From the NCBI RefSeq assembly GCF_002943525.1, contig NZ_CP025394.1, positions 1,240,001 through 1,304,000 on the forward strand: a stretch of DNA of 64,000 bases. The letters run 5' to 3'. Shown here one piece after another: positions 38,067 through 45,508 of this stretch (its first letter is position 1; each line of letters opens with the position of its first letter). The translations under genes were made by a program, and so were the position numbers. The stretch comes from Kitasatospora sp. MMS16-BH015 (lineage in GTDB: Bacteria; Actinomycetota; Actinomycetes; Streptomycetales; Streptomycetaceae). The notes under the pieces are model-generated. The model saw only the letters and a list, made by a program, of their open reading frames with translations, was not told the origin of the DNA and made no database searches.

Positions 38067-38082
38067 GGGGCACTCCGGAATG

Positions 38083-38122
38083 CAGTGAGGCCCTGACCGG
38101 ACTACCGGTCAGGGCCTCACTG
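38083..38122. terminator. Bidirectional terminator
   Basis: Perfect 18-bp stem CAGTGAGGCCCTGACCGG (38083-38100) with its complement (38105-38122) and a 4-nt ACTA loop, between the convergent exonuclease gene and tRNA-Val. Confidence 0.92.
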
Positions 38123-38130
38123 TTGCTCGG

Positions 38131-38202
38131 TGGGCGATACTGGGATCGAACCAGTGACCCCTTCGGTGTGAACGAAGTGCTCTCCCGCTGAGCTAATCGC
38201 CC
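38131..38202 (-). tRNA. tRNA-Val (anticodon CAC)
   Basis: 72-nt cloverleaf without encoded CCA. Acceptor GGGCGAT/ATCGCCC, anticodon arm CTTCG-TTCACAC-CGAAG, T-loop GGTTCGATCC. CAC reads the Val codon GTG. A TAATGT -10-like box lies 15 nt upstream (38217-38222). Confidence 0.95.
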
Positions 38203-38216
38203 GGGCAACGAGATGA

Positions 38217-38222
38217 ACATTA
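38217..38222 (-). promoter_or_regulatory. Candidate -10 box of tRNA-Val(CAC) copy 1
   Basis: TAATGT followed by T, 15 nt upstream of the mature 5' end; a TTGCGC lies 19 nt further upstream (38242-38247). The same TAATGTT occurs at the same place before copy 2. Confidence 0.45.
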
Positions 38223-38362
38223 GCACCACTTGGCAGGTGGTGCGCAACTCGGTTCCGTCCGGCCCGCCGTGGCGGGTGCCCCGAGGGCCTTGCGGGGCAG
38301 CACAAGTGATTGCCAATCAACTGTGCGAAGACCCCGGCCGACGGAAGCCCGGAAAAACGACA

Positions 38363-38394
38363 TCGGGCCCCAGCCGTAATTGGCTGGGGCCCGA
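38363..38394 (-). terminator. Terminator of tRNA-Val(CAC) copy 2
   Basis: Perfect 13-bp stem TCGGGCCCCAGCC/GGCTGGGGCCCGA (38363-38375 and 38382-38394), 6-nt AT-rich loop, directly after the tRNA in its direction of transcription. Confidence 0.8.
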
Positions 38395-38407
38395 CATTGC
38401 ATTCCGG

Positions 38408-38479
38408 TGGGCGATACTGGGATCGAACCAGTGACCCCTTCGGTGTGAACGAAGTGCTCTCCCGCTGAGCTAATCGCCC
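38408..38479 (-). tRNA. tRNA-Val (anticodon CAC), second copy
   Basis: 72 nt, identical to the copy at 38131-38202 over the whole gene. It has its own terminator and a TAATGT box at 38493-38498, so the two are separate units. Confidence 0.95.
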
Positions 38480-38827
38480 GGGTGCAGGGAAAACATTACC
38501 GCATCCCGAGGGGTGCTCCGACCACCCACTCGGCCCAGTGCCCCACCCCACCCTCACCAGCGGTTCAATCACGCACTGTGACGGTGGTGTCACGCCCGGG
38601 GCCGGGCCGAGATTCGTCGCTTCGCACAGGCTTCCGGGGAATGACCCCGAGAACCCGTGCCGAGTACGGGCGAGCGGGGCTCCGGGCGGATTCCGCAATG
38701 CGCCGGAAGGGGTACGACTCGCACTCGAATCGGGACAGAAGGGTTTACAGCGGGCTTTCAGGTGGGATGGTCCGTTCGCCGACGTGCGATTCCCCGAGCG
38801 CACACTGAGCGAAAGGCCCTGGCGCTT
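38480..38827 (+). promoter_or_regulatory. ssgB upstream region with stress-sigma-type promoter
   Basis: 348 bp without another gene. The best promoter is -35 GATTCC (38689-38694), 15-bp spacer, -10 GGGTAC (38710-38715), which fits the SigB/SigH-type pattern of Streptomyces. This agrees with published knowledge that ssgB of S. coelicolor belongs to the SigH regulon. The leader would be about 105 nt. The far left end (38493-38498, minus) carries the tRNA-Val copy 2 -10 box. An RBS AAAGG lies 11 nt before ssgB. Confidence 0.6.
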
Positions 38828-39241
38828 ATGAACACCACGGTCAGCTGCGAGCTGCACCTGCGCCTCATCGTGTCCAGCGAGTCGTCCCTGCCCGTCCCCG
38901 CGGGCCTGCGCTACGACACCGCCGACCCCTATGCCGTGCACGCCACCTTCCACACCGGTGCCGACGAGACCGTGGAGTGGGTGTTCGCCCGGGATCTCCT
39001 CGCGGAGGGGCTGCACCGACCCACCGGGACCGGCGACGTCCGGGTCTGGCCGTCACGCAGCCACGGACAGGGGGTGGTCTGCATCGCTTTGAGCTCTCCG
39101 GAAGGAGAAGCCCTGCTGGAAGCCCCGGCCCGGGCGCTCGAGTCATTCCTCAAGCGCACCGACGCCGCCGTGCCACCCGGCACCGAACACCGCCACTTCG
39201 ACCTCGACCGGGAGCTCTCACACATCCTCGCCGAAAGCTGA
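38828..39241 (+). CDS. ssgB: Sporulation-specific cell division regulator SsgB
   Basis: 137-residue SALP-family protein that, in Streptomyces, marks sporulation septum sites and recruits FtsZ with SsgA. From memory it is almost identical to S. coelicolor SsgB: MNTTVSCELHLRLIVSSESS at the N-terminus, RYDTADPYAVHATFHTG, VWPSRSHGQGVVCIALSSPE, and the end HFDLDRELSHILAES. The extreme conservation and unique presence in morphologically complex actinobacteria tie the window to Streptomycetaceae. ATG 38828. Monocistronic, closed by a 21-bp terminator. Confidence 0.97.
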   Translation: MNTTVSCELHLRLIVSSESSLPVPAGLRYDTADPYAVHATFHTGADETVEWVFARDLLAEGLHRPTGTGDVRVWPSRSHGQGVVCIALSSPEGEALLEAPARALESFLKRTDAAVPPGTEHRHFDLDRELSHILAES

Positions 39242-39314
39242 CCGCAGCGGCGCTGGGCCGATCCAACCGCGTCCGTCCTACTCGGGGGCACGGTCGCACC
39301 CCCAGCTGCGCCAG

Positions 39315-39376
39315 GGCGCCCGGTGCCGGGCCCGATCGACCCCACGAGGGTCCGCTCGGGCCCGGCACCGGGCGCC
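39315..39376 (+). terminator. ssgB terminator, 21-bp stem
   Basis: Perfect 21-bp GC-rich inverted repeat (39315-39335 with 39356-39376) and a 20-nt loop, 73 bp after the ssgB stop and before the next gene. Confidence 0.85.
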
Positions 39377-39481
39377 TACCCGTTCTCCGGCGCTTCTCGG
39401 CCCCTGCGGCGCCCGCCCGGTAGAGTCGCCGGTGATGACAGACCCGGGGGCCGGTGCTCCCGCCGCGCGAGGAGCCCTCAC

Positions 39482-40096
39482 GTGCTGATCACCCACGACA
39501 CCGAGTGCGCGCTGAGCATTCTGGTCGAGCTGCTCAACACCGCCCCCGAGGCGGGCGGCAGCGAACAGCTGGCCGATCTCGACGCGCTCGGCGCCTTCGT
39601 GGCGCAACGGGAGATCAGCGAGGTCGACTCGCTCACCGCCGCCGACCTGGCCGCCGTGCACCGGGTGCGCGGTGAGCTGCGCGCGGTCTTCTCCGCCGAC
39701 ACCACGGCCGAGGCCGCCGAGCTGGTCAACTCCCTGGTCGCCGCGGCCGGCACCACGCCCCGGCTGACCAACCACGACCACCACGGCTGGCACATCCACT
39801 ACTTCGCCCCGCACGCCGCCCTGGGCGACCACCTCGGGGCCGAGCTCGGCATGGCGCTGGCCTTCATCGTGATGGCCGGCGAGCGCGAGCGGCTGCGCCG
39901 CTGCGAGGCGCCCAGCTGCGCCCGGGTCTTCGTCGACCTCTCCCGCAACCGCTCGCGCCGCTACTGCGACAGCCGCACCTGCGGCAACCGGCTACACGTG
40001 GCCGCGTACCGGGCCCGGCAGCGGTCGGCCGAAAGCGCGGAGAGCGCAGAGAGCACCGAGAGCACCGAGGGCACGCCGGCGGGCGTCGCGGGCTGA
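39482..40096 (+). CDS. CGNR zinc-finger protein (ABATE domain)
   Basis: 204-residue protein of the stress-induced-transcription-regulator-like family. An N-terminal ABATE-type domain (about 1-130) with HDTECALSILVELLNT and HHGWHIHYF is followed by the CGNR zinc finger: Cys141, Cys146, Cys162 and the CGNR motif at 167-170. The C-terminal tail is Ser/Glu/Thr-rich with a repeated SAESAESTESTE. It probably binds DNA. GTG start with GGAG upstream. Syntenic next to ssgB in Streptomyces, from memory. Confidence 0.87.
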   Translation: MLITHDTECALSILVELLNTAPEAGGSEQLADLDALGAFVAQREISEVDSLTAADLAAVHRVRGELRAVFSADTTAEAAELVNSLVAAAGTTPRLTNHDHHGWHIHYFAPHAALGDHLGAELGMALAFIVMAGERERLRRCEAPSCARVFVDLSRNRSRRYCDSRTCGNRLHVAAYRARQRSAESAESAESTESTEGTPAGVAG

Positions 40097-40151
40097 CCGC
40101 GGGCGGTCAGGGGTGGCGGCCGCCCCGGCCGGGGGTGGAAGACTGGGCGGC

Positions 40152-40637
40152 ATGACCGACTCCACGCTCCCCCGTCTCGAATTCTGGTGCGACCACCAGT
40201 GCCCGGACTGCCGCACCGCCCTGGCGGACGTCCGTGCGCTGCGCGAGCGCTACGGCGCCGCGCTCACCATCGAGCTGCGCCACTTCCCGCTGGAGAAGAA
40301 CAAGCACGCCTACCCGGCGGCCGAGGCCGTCGAGGAGGCCTTCGCCCAGGGGCGCGGCTGGGAGTACGCCGAGGCCCTGCTCGAGCGGGTCGAGGAGCTC
40401 GGGCAGGGTGGCCAGAAGTTCCTGATCGCCCTGGCCGGCGAGCTCGGCCTGGACGCCGAGGAGGTCGAGCTGGCCCTGATCGACGGCCGCCACATGCTGG
40501 TGGTCGACTCCGACCAGGCCGAGGGCAAGGCGATCGGCGTCACCGGCACCCCGACCTACGTGGTGGCCGGGCAGCGCCTGGACGGTGGCAAGTCCCAGGA
40601 GGGCCTGCGCGAGCGGATCGTCGAGTTGCTGGGCTGA
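40152..40637 (+). CDS. DsbA-family thioredoxin-fold protein
   Basis: 161-residue cytoplasmic protein (no signal peptide) with a thioredoxin fold. The redox motif CPDC is at 17-20 and the cis-Pro loop VTGTPTYVV near 133-141. It resembles 2-hydroxychromene isomerase/DsbA-like oxidoreductases. It may act on low-molecular-weight thiols or proteins; no partner is visible. ATG 40152 with a weak GGAAG. Convergent with the double GNAT gene. Confidence 0.88.
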   Translation: MTDSTLPRLEFWCDHQCPDCRTALADVRALRERYGAALTIELRHFPLEKNKHAYPAAEAVEEAFAQGRGWEYAEALLERVEELGQGGQKFLIALAGELGLDAEEVELALIDGRHMLVVDSDQAEGKAIGVTGTPTYVVAGQRLDGGKSQEGLRERIVELLG

Positions 40638-40666
40638 TCCCCCGGGCTCATCCTTGTCCGCCCGCC

Positions 40667-40708
40667 TTGGGAGCGCTCACAGAGCCCCCGCATTGGGAAC
40701 GCTCACAG
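40667..40708. repeat. Short direct repeat at the end of the double GNAT gene
   Basis: TTGGGAGCGCTCACAG (40667-40682) and TTGGGAACGCTCACAG (40693-40708) differ by one base; the second one includes the stop codon of the minus-strand gene. Probably a small duplication of the 3' end. Confidence 0.5.
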
Positions 40709-41542
40709 CGCCTTGCCCAGGATCCGGCGAGTGATCGCGTACCCCAGTGACTCGTAGAGGTTGATCGCCACCGCGTTGTCGCTGAAGACGTTCAGCCCCA
40801 GCTCGTGGACGCCCGCCGCCAGGCACTCGCGCTCGGCGAGCTGGAGCAGCGCGCGGCCGTAGCCCCGGCCGCGCTGCGCCGGGTCCACGTCCACCGTCAT
40901 CACCCAGGCCAGCCAGCCGCCCTGCGGCCGGGCCTCCTGGTGCAGGGCGACCCAGAGCGTGCCGACGGGCGCGCCGGCCGGGTCGCTCAGCTCGCGCATG
41001 GCCATGTGCGGGGTGTCGGCGCCCTGCGGCAGGAAGCGGGCGTCGTCGGCGTCGGCCTTGGCCCGGGCCTGGTCGGCGGTGAGCCCGGACTTGCGGAGCT
41101 CGGCCGCGTAGTCGGCCACGGCGACGGACCGCCAGGCGCGGTAGGCCTCGCCCTCGATCGGACGGGCCGTCAGGCCGGGCGCGAGCTGCGGCGGGTGGGC
41201 GAGCGGCTTGGCCATGTTCCGCATCCGCTCGGTGTAGCCGAGCATCTCGGCCAGCCGCAGCGCCGGTTCGGCGCCACCGGGCACGCTCACATCCACCCGG
41301 GTGCAGCCCCAGCCGCGCAGCACCTCCTCGGCCGCGAGCGCGCCGACGGTGGCCCGGCCGCGCCGGTGCCCCTCGCTGACGGCCAGTTCGGAGATCTCGC
41401 CCCACCACTGCTCGCCGTACCGCTGCGCGGTGGTGCGCAGGCCGCCCACCGGGCGGCCGTTGACGCAGATCTGCCAGCGGCGGGTGCGGCCACCGTCGGG
41501 GGTGGGCTCTTCCGGGTGCTCGGGGCGCAGGGTGGTGGTCAC
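40703..41542 (-). CDS. Two-domain GNAT acetyltransferase (mycothiol synthase-like arrangement)
   Basis: 279-residue protein with two GNAT modules. The first (about 15-120) has ISELAVSEGHRRGRATVGALA; the second (about 125-279) has TVDVDPAQRGRGYGRALLQLAE with the complete QRGRGYG acetyl-CoA motif and NLYESLGYAITRR. In two-domain actinobacterial GNATs usually only one half is catalytic; here the C-terminal half fits better. The substrate is unknown. GTG start with AAGGGAG. Confidence 0.88.
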   Translation of the reverse strand: MTTTLRPEHPEEPTPDGGRTRRWQICVNGRPVGGLRTTAQRYGEQWWGEISELAVSEGHRRGRATVGALAAEEVLRGWGCTRVDVSVPGGAEPALRLAEMLGYTERMRNMAKPLAHPPQLAPGLTARPIEGEAYRAWRSVAVADYAAELRKSGLTADQARAKADADDARFLPQGADTPHMAMRELSDPAGAPVGTLWVALHQEARPQGGWLAWVMTVDVDPAQRGRGYGRALLQLAERECLAAGVHELGLNVFSDNAVAINLYESLGYAITRRILGKAL

Positions 41543-41605
41543 GCAGGCTCCCTTCCCACCCGGTGCGGGGTGGTAATCGGCTGGTTCCGGGCCGCTCCGG
41601 TCCGC

Positions 41606-42421
41606 CTAAGGCTCCGAGGTCTCGGCCGACCGCTCGGCGAACAGGGCCATCGCCTTCAGTGTGACCGGCCCGGGCCCGTCGAGCTGCCGGTCGTCGACCC
41701 GGGTGACGGCCTGCACGTCCCGCAGGGTGGAGGTGAGGAAGATCTCCTCGGCGCGCTCCAGCACCTCGAAGGGCAGCTCGGCCTCCTCGGCGCCCGTCCA
41801 GTCGAGGACCAGCTGCCGGGTGATGCCGGCCAGGCAGCCGGAGGCGAGCGGCGGGGTGAGCAGCCGGCCGTCGAGCACCACGAAGACGTTGGAGCCGGTG
41901 CCCTCGCAGAGCTGCCCGGCGGTGTTGGCGAACAGCGACTCGGAGGCCCCGGCCCGGTGGGCGACGGCCAGCGCGACCACGTTCTCCGCGTACGAGGTGG
42001 TCTTGAGGCCGGCCACGGCACTGTGCTCGTTGCGGCGCCAGGGCACGGTGACCACGGCGGTAGTGTCGGGGCGGGGCTTGGCGGTGCCGACGGCGACCAC
42101 CAGGGTGGTCGGGTCGGTGCCGCGCTCGGAGCCGAGCGGGGCGATGCCGCCGGTGTAGGTGATCCGGACCCGGCCGAGCGGCATCGGGTTGGCGGCCAGC
42201 ACCTCGGCCACGCCCGCGCGGACGGCCTCCTGGTCGGGGTCGGGCAGGCCGAGGCCCCGGGCGGAGCGGGTCAGCCGGTCGAGGTGGCGCCGGACGGCGA
42301 AGGGCTGCCCGTCCACCGCCTTGACCGTCTCGAACACGCCGTCGCCGGTGGTGAGGCCGTGGTCCAGGACGGAGACCGTGGCGGCTCCGCTCTCGGCCAG
42401 GACGCCGTTGACCCAGATCAT
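41606..42421 (-). CDS. pabC: Aminodeoxychorismate lyase / class IV aminotransferase
   Basis: 271-residue fold-type IV PLP enzyme. The PLP Lys is K140 in AGLKTTSYAENV; N-terminal MIWVNG and HGLTTGDGVFETVKA motifs are typical. It lies 18 bp after a chorismate-binding enzyme gene, which supports a role in p-aminobenzoate synthesis (folate). A D-amino acid or branched-chain transaminase is the alternative. ATG with AAGGAG upstream. Confidence 0.85.
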   Translation of the reverse strand: MIWVNGVLAESGAATVSVLDHGLTTGDGVFETVKAVDGQPFAVRRHLDRLTRSARGLGLPDPDQEAVRAGVAEVLAANPMPLGRVRITYTGGIAPLGSERGTDPTTLVVAVGTAKPRPDTTAVVTVPWRRNEHSAVAGLKTTSYAENVVALAVAHRAGASESLFANTAGQLCEGTGSNVFVVLDGRLLTPPLASGCLAGITRQLVLDWTGAEEAELPFEVLERAEEIFLTSTLRDVQAVTRVDDRQLDGPGPVTLKAMALFAERSAETSEP

Positions 42422-42439
42422 GTTTCTCCTTGCAGGTGC

Positions 42440-43507
42440 TCACACGGGCGTGCGGCCCGACGCTATCGCGACCAGCCGGGCGGCCTTGAGTTCGGTCTCG
42501 TCCCACTCGCGCTCGGGGTCGGAGCCCCAGGTGATGCCGGCCCCGGTGCCGAACCACAGCACGGGCTCCCCACTGCTCCGGTCGATCCAGAACGTCCGGA
42601 TGCCGACGGCGAGTTCGCCCTCGCCGCGGTCGGCGTCCACCCAGCCGACGGCCCCGCAGTACGGGCCGCGCGGGGCGGTCTCCAGCGCCTCGATGATCCG
42701 CAGCGCGCTGGCCTTGGGCGCGCCGGTGACCGAGCCGGGCGGGAAGGTGGCGGCGAAGGTCTCGCCCCAGCCGGCCCCTTCGCGCAGCTGGCCCTCGACG
42801 GTGGAGACCAGGTGCACCAGGCCGGGGTGCTTCTCCACCACGCAGAGCTCCGGCACCGTGACCGTGCCGGTCGCGCAGACCCGGCCGAGGTCGTTGCGGA
42901 CCAGGTCGACGATCATCACGTTCTCGGCGTGGTCCTTGTCGAGCAGGTCGTGCTCGGTGCGGCCGGTGCCCTTGATCGGGCCGGAGGAGAGCGTGCGGCC
43001 CCGGCGGCGCAGGTAGAGCTCGGGCGAGGCGGTGGCGATCTCCACCCCGTGCTCGGGCAGGCGGATCGTTCCGGCGTACGGGGCCGGGTTGCCGTGGGCG
43101 AGCAGTCCGGTGAGCGCGTCGATGTCGCTGCGGTCGGGGTCGGGCAGCGTCGCGGAGAGCACCCGGCAGAGGTTGGCCTGGTAGACCTCGCCCGCCGCGA
43201 TGTGTTCGCGGATCCGCCGCACCCCGGCCGTGTAGGCGTCCCGGCTCAGCGAGCTGTGCCAGCCGGCGGGGTCGGGCCCGAGCCAGCCCTCGCTGCGCGG
43301 CGGCGCGGGGTCGGGGCGCACCTCGGCGAACCGGGCACAGGTGAGCCGGCCCTCGAAGTCGTAGGCCACGGCCCAGTACCCGGCGCTCTCCAGGGCGGCC
43401 GGGTCCGAGGTGACCTCGACCAGCCCGGTCGCCAGTCGGCCGCCGAAGCGGGCCATCGGTTCGGTGCGGGCGAGGCCCTGGGCGGGCTGGGGGCTGGGGC
43501 CGGACAA
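42440..43507 (-). CDS. pabB: Chorismate-binding enzyme (aminodeoxychorismate synthase component I)
   Basis: 355-residue TrpE/PabB-type protein. It carries AGEVYQANLCRVL, the conserved SSGPIKGTGRT, DLVRNDLGRVCATGTV and the PPGSVTGAPK signature. It is shorter than full anthranilate synthase because most of the N-terminal domain is reduced. The TTG at 43507 has AGGAG 6 nt upstream and is preferred; the ATG at 43456 is an alternative. A -10-like TACACT lies at 43593-43598. Operon pabB-pabC. The glutaminase PabA is not in the window. Confidence 0.88.
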   Translation of the reverse strand: MSGPSPQPAQGLARTEPMARFGGRLATGLVEVTSDPAALESAGYWAVAYDFEGRLTCARFAEVRPDPAPPRSEGWLGPDPAGWHSSLSRDAYTAGVRRIREHIAAGEVYQANLCRVLSATLPDPDRSDIDALTGLLAHGNPAPYAGTIRLPEHGVEIATASPELYLRRRGRTLSSGPIKGTGRTEHDLLDKDHAENVMIVDLVRNDLGRVCATGTVTVPELCVVEKHPGLVHLVSTVEGQLREGAGWGETFAATFPPGSVTGAPKASALRIIEALETAPRGPYCGAVGWVDADRGEGELAVGIRTFWIDRSSGEPVLWFGTGAGITWGSDPEREWDETELKAARLVAIASGRTPV

Positions 43508-43851
43508 CGGAGCTCCTGCACGGACGTCGGTGCTGTTCCGCGCGCTGGGGTGGGCGCGGGGCGGGGTGACCGGGGATGACCGCGGTCGCTGAAGTGTAGG
43601 TCGGAGGGGGCCCGGAGCGACGGGTGCGACCGCTGTGACGCGCACCCGGGGCGGGGTGCCGCGGGGGCGGGCCCGGGAACCGGTGGGGAGTCGCCGGGGA
43701 GCCGGTGGGGAGTCGCCCGGGGGGCGGCTCGGCGGGGGCTCCGGCGCCACGCTGCGAGAACGGAATTTGAGCTGGCCCAGGATTCCGCTAGAGTTCAACA
43801 CGTCGCCGGGACACGGAGCCGCAGGAAAGCGGGGAAGTGGCCGGGAGACAG
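43508..43851. other. Divergent control region between pabB and the tRNA array
   Basis: 344 bp without a gene. It contains a direct repeat CCGGTGGGGAGTCGCC at 43680-43695 and 43702-43717, a weak pabB -10 (TACACT, 43593-43598 minus), and a clear tRNA promoter on the plus strand: -35 TTGAGC (43767-43772), 16-bp spacer, -10 TAGAGT (43789-43794). Confidence 0.6.
43767..43794 (+). promoter_or_regulatory. Promoter of the tRNA Gly-Cys-Val array
   Basis: TTGAGC, 16-bp spacer, TAGAGT, about 58 bp before tRNA-Gly. It fits vegetative Streptomyces promoters and is the only good one upstream of the array. Confidence 0.7.
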
Positions 43852-43924
43852 GCGGACGTGGCTCAGTTGGTAGAGCATCACCTTGCCAAGGTGAGGGTCG
43901 CGAGTTCGAATCTCGTCGTCCGCT
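43852..43924 (+). tRNA. tRNA-Gly (anticodon GCC)
   Basis: 73 nt, acceptor GCGGACG/CGTCCGC with discriminator T, anticodon arm TCACC-TTGCCAA-GGTGA, T-loop GAGTTCGAATCTC. No encoded CCA. Confidence 0.96.
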
Positions 43925-43966
43925 CGACGCGAAGGACAGGGTAAGATCGTTCTTCGTAAGTTGCCT

Positions 43967-44040
43967 GGTGGAGTGGCCGAGAGGCGAGGCAACGGCCTGC
44001 AAAGCCGTGTACACGGGTTCAAATCCCGTCTCCACCTCCA
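43967..44040 (+). tRNA. tRNA-Cys (anticodon GCA)
   Basis: Acceptor GGTGGAG/CTCCACC, anticodon arm ACGGC-CTGCAAA-GCCGT, discriminator T and encoded CCA (44038-44040); the only tRNA here with encoded CCA. Confidence 0.95.
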
Positions 44041-44073
44041 AGAGGTGCCCCTGGTTCGCCAGGGGCCCTCCCC

Positions 44074-44145
<72 letters not shown>

Positions 44146-44198
44146 CACCCGGCCCCTCAGGGGTCTTGGCACGACCGGCACTTCGGTGGCGGGCACAA

Positions 44199-44270
<72 letters not shown>

Positions 44271-44311
44271 CTCGGCTCGAAGAGCCGTGGCAGCACCATG
44301 CAGTACCACCC

Positions 44312-44383
<72 letters not shown>

Positions 44384-44424
44384 CTCGGCTCGAAGAGTCG
44401 TCGCAGCACCATGCAGTACCACCC

Positions 44425-44496
<72 letters not shown>

Positions 44497-44508
44497 CCGA
44501 GCAGTACC

Positions 44509-44548
44509 CCGAAGGGCCGCGATCCGATCATGGATCGCGGCCCTTCGG
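44509..44548 (+). terminator. Terminator of the tRNA array
   Basis: Perfect 17-bp stem CCGAAGGGCCGCGATCC (44509-44525) with 44532-44548, 6-nt loop. Confidence 0.9.
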
Positions 44549-44773
44549 CGTTGTCGCTGCCGTGAGCTCGACGGGCACGGGCGTGGGCATGGGTGTGGGT
44601 GTGGGCGGGTGCCGGGTGGAGCCCCTCACCGGACTCCGTACTCCCGACACCCGCCGGCCTGCCGAGGGTGTGCGCGCACCGCTGACGCCCGTCCGCGTCA
44701 GTCCAGCCGGTGCCTCGCCCGCCCTCGGCCGACGCCTGCCCTTCCCCAAGGGCGGCGCCAGATCCGTGGCGCG

Positions 44774-44974
44774 TCAGCGGCCGAGCAGATTGGCCACTGC
44801 CGTGGCCTGGGCGGCCAGTTGGTGCCAGCCGCCGAAGAGGACCAGCAGGACGGCCGCACAGGGCAGCGCCATCGCCAGCGCCACGGCGGGGTGCCGCGGA
44901 CCGGCCTCGGCCGCCGTGGGCCGGCGGGTGCGGCTGCGGCGGCGAAGGGCCTCGGTGAGCTCCGTCGTGGCCAT
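44774..44974 (-). CDS. Small single-span membrane protein
   Basis: 66-residue protein. A basic N-terminus (TELTEALRRRSRTRRPTAAEAG) and one TM helix (about 30-50, AVALAMALPCAAVLLVLFGGW), then an Ala-rich end. No domain is recognised. ATG 44974 with AGGAG at good spacing. It lies between the tRNA array and a divergent kinase gene. Confidence 0.7.
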   Translation of the reverse strand: MATTELTEALRRRSRTRRPTAAEAGPRHPAVALAMALPCAAVLLVLFGGWHQLAAQATAVANLLGR

Positions 44975-45508
44975 GGTCGTCTCCTGCCCGTCCTGTGCTC
45001 GATGGTGACTGTCGTGTCGAATTGGAGCGGTGGGTGGGGAATCTCGGGGGACGAGCTGGTCACCCACCGCTGAACTCCACGCTATTTCCCGGGGCCGCCC
45101 CGCACGTCATGCCCTCGTACCGTTCCCCGGGCCTCCGCTGGGATGACACGGACCGGCCCGGCCTACTACCCCAGGGGGAGAAGGATTCGCCCGCATCCCC
45201 GAGGCAACCCTGAGAGCACCCCCGAGGGGCCGCTCCGCCGCTGGTCAGCGGCCTGCCCCGAGCAGGCGGAAGGTGTCGCTCCGGTGATCATCGGGTGTAC
45301 GGTCGGTGCGCGGCCGAGGGCCCGCCGGGCGGCTCCGTCCCTGGTGGGCCGCGGGGTCGGAGGATCCGACCGCCGGTGCGGGTGTTGCGTATCAGCACAC
45401 CGCAGCACGCAGTCCGTAAGCTGTGCCGGAGCAGGGTTCTGACGACGCCCCACCCGACGGGGCATCACCCCACGGGATGACGGGCACCGGAGTGACGGGA
45501 AGCGGACG
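44975..45508. other. Intergenic region between small membrane protein and kinase genes
   Basis: 534 bp without a supported gene. It has an 11-bp inverted repeat AGCGGTGGGTG/CACCCACCGCT (45026-45036 and 45061-45071) that covers the likely promoter side of the small membrane protein gene, and a 7-bp hairpin GCCGCTG-GT-CAGCGGC near 45236-45251. No confident promoter could be read for the kinase. Confidence 0.5.
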
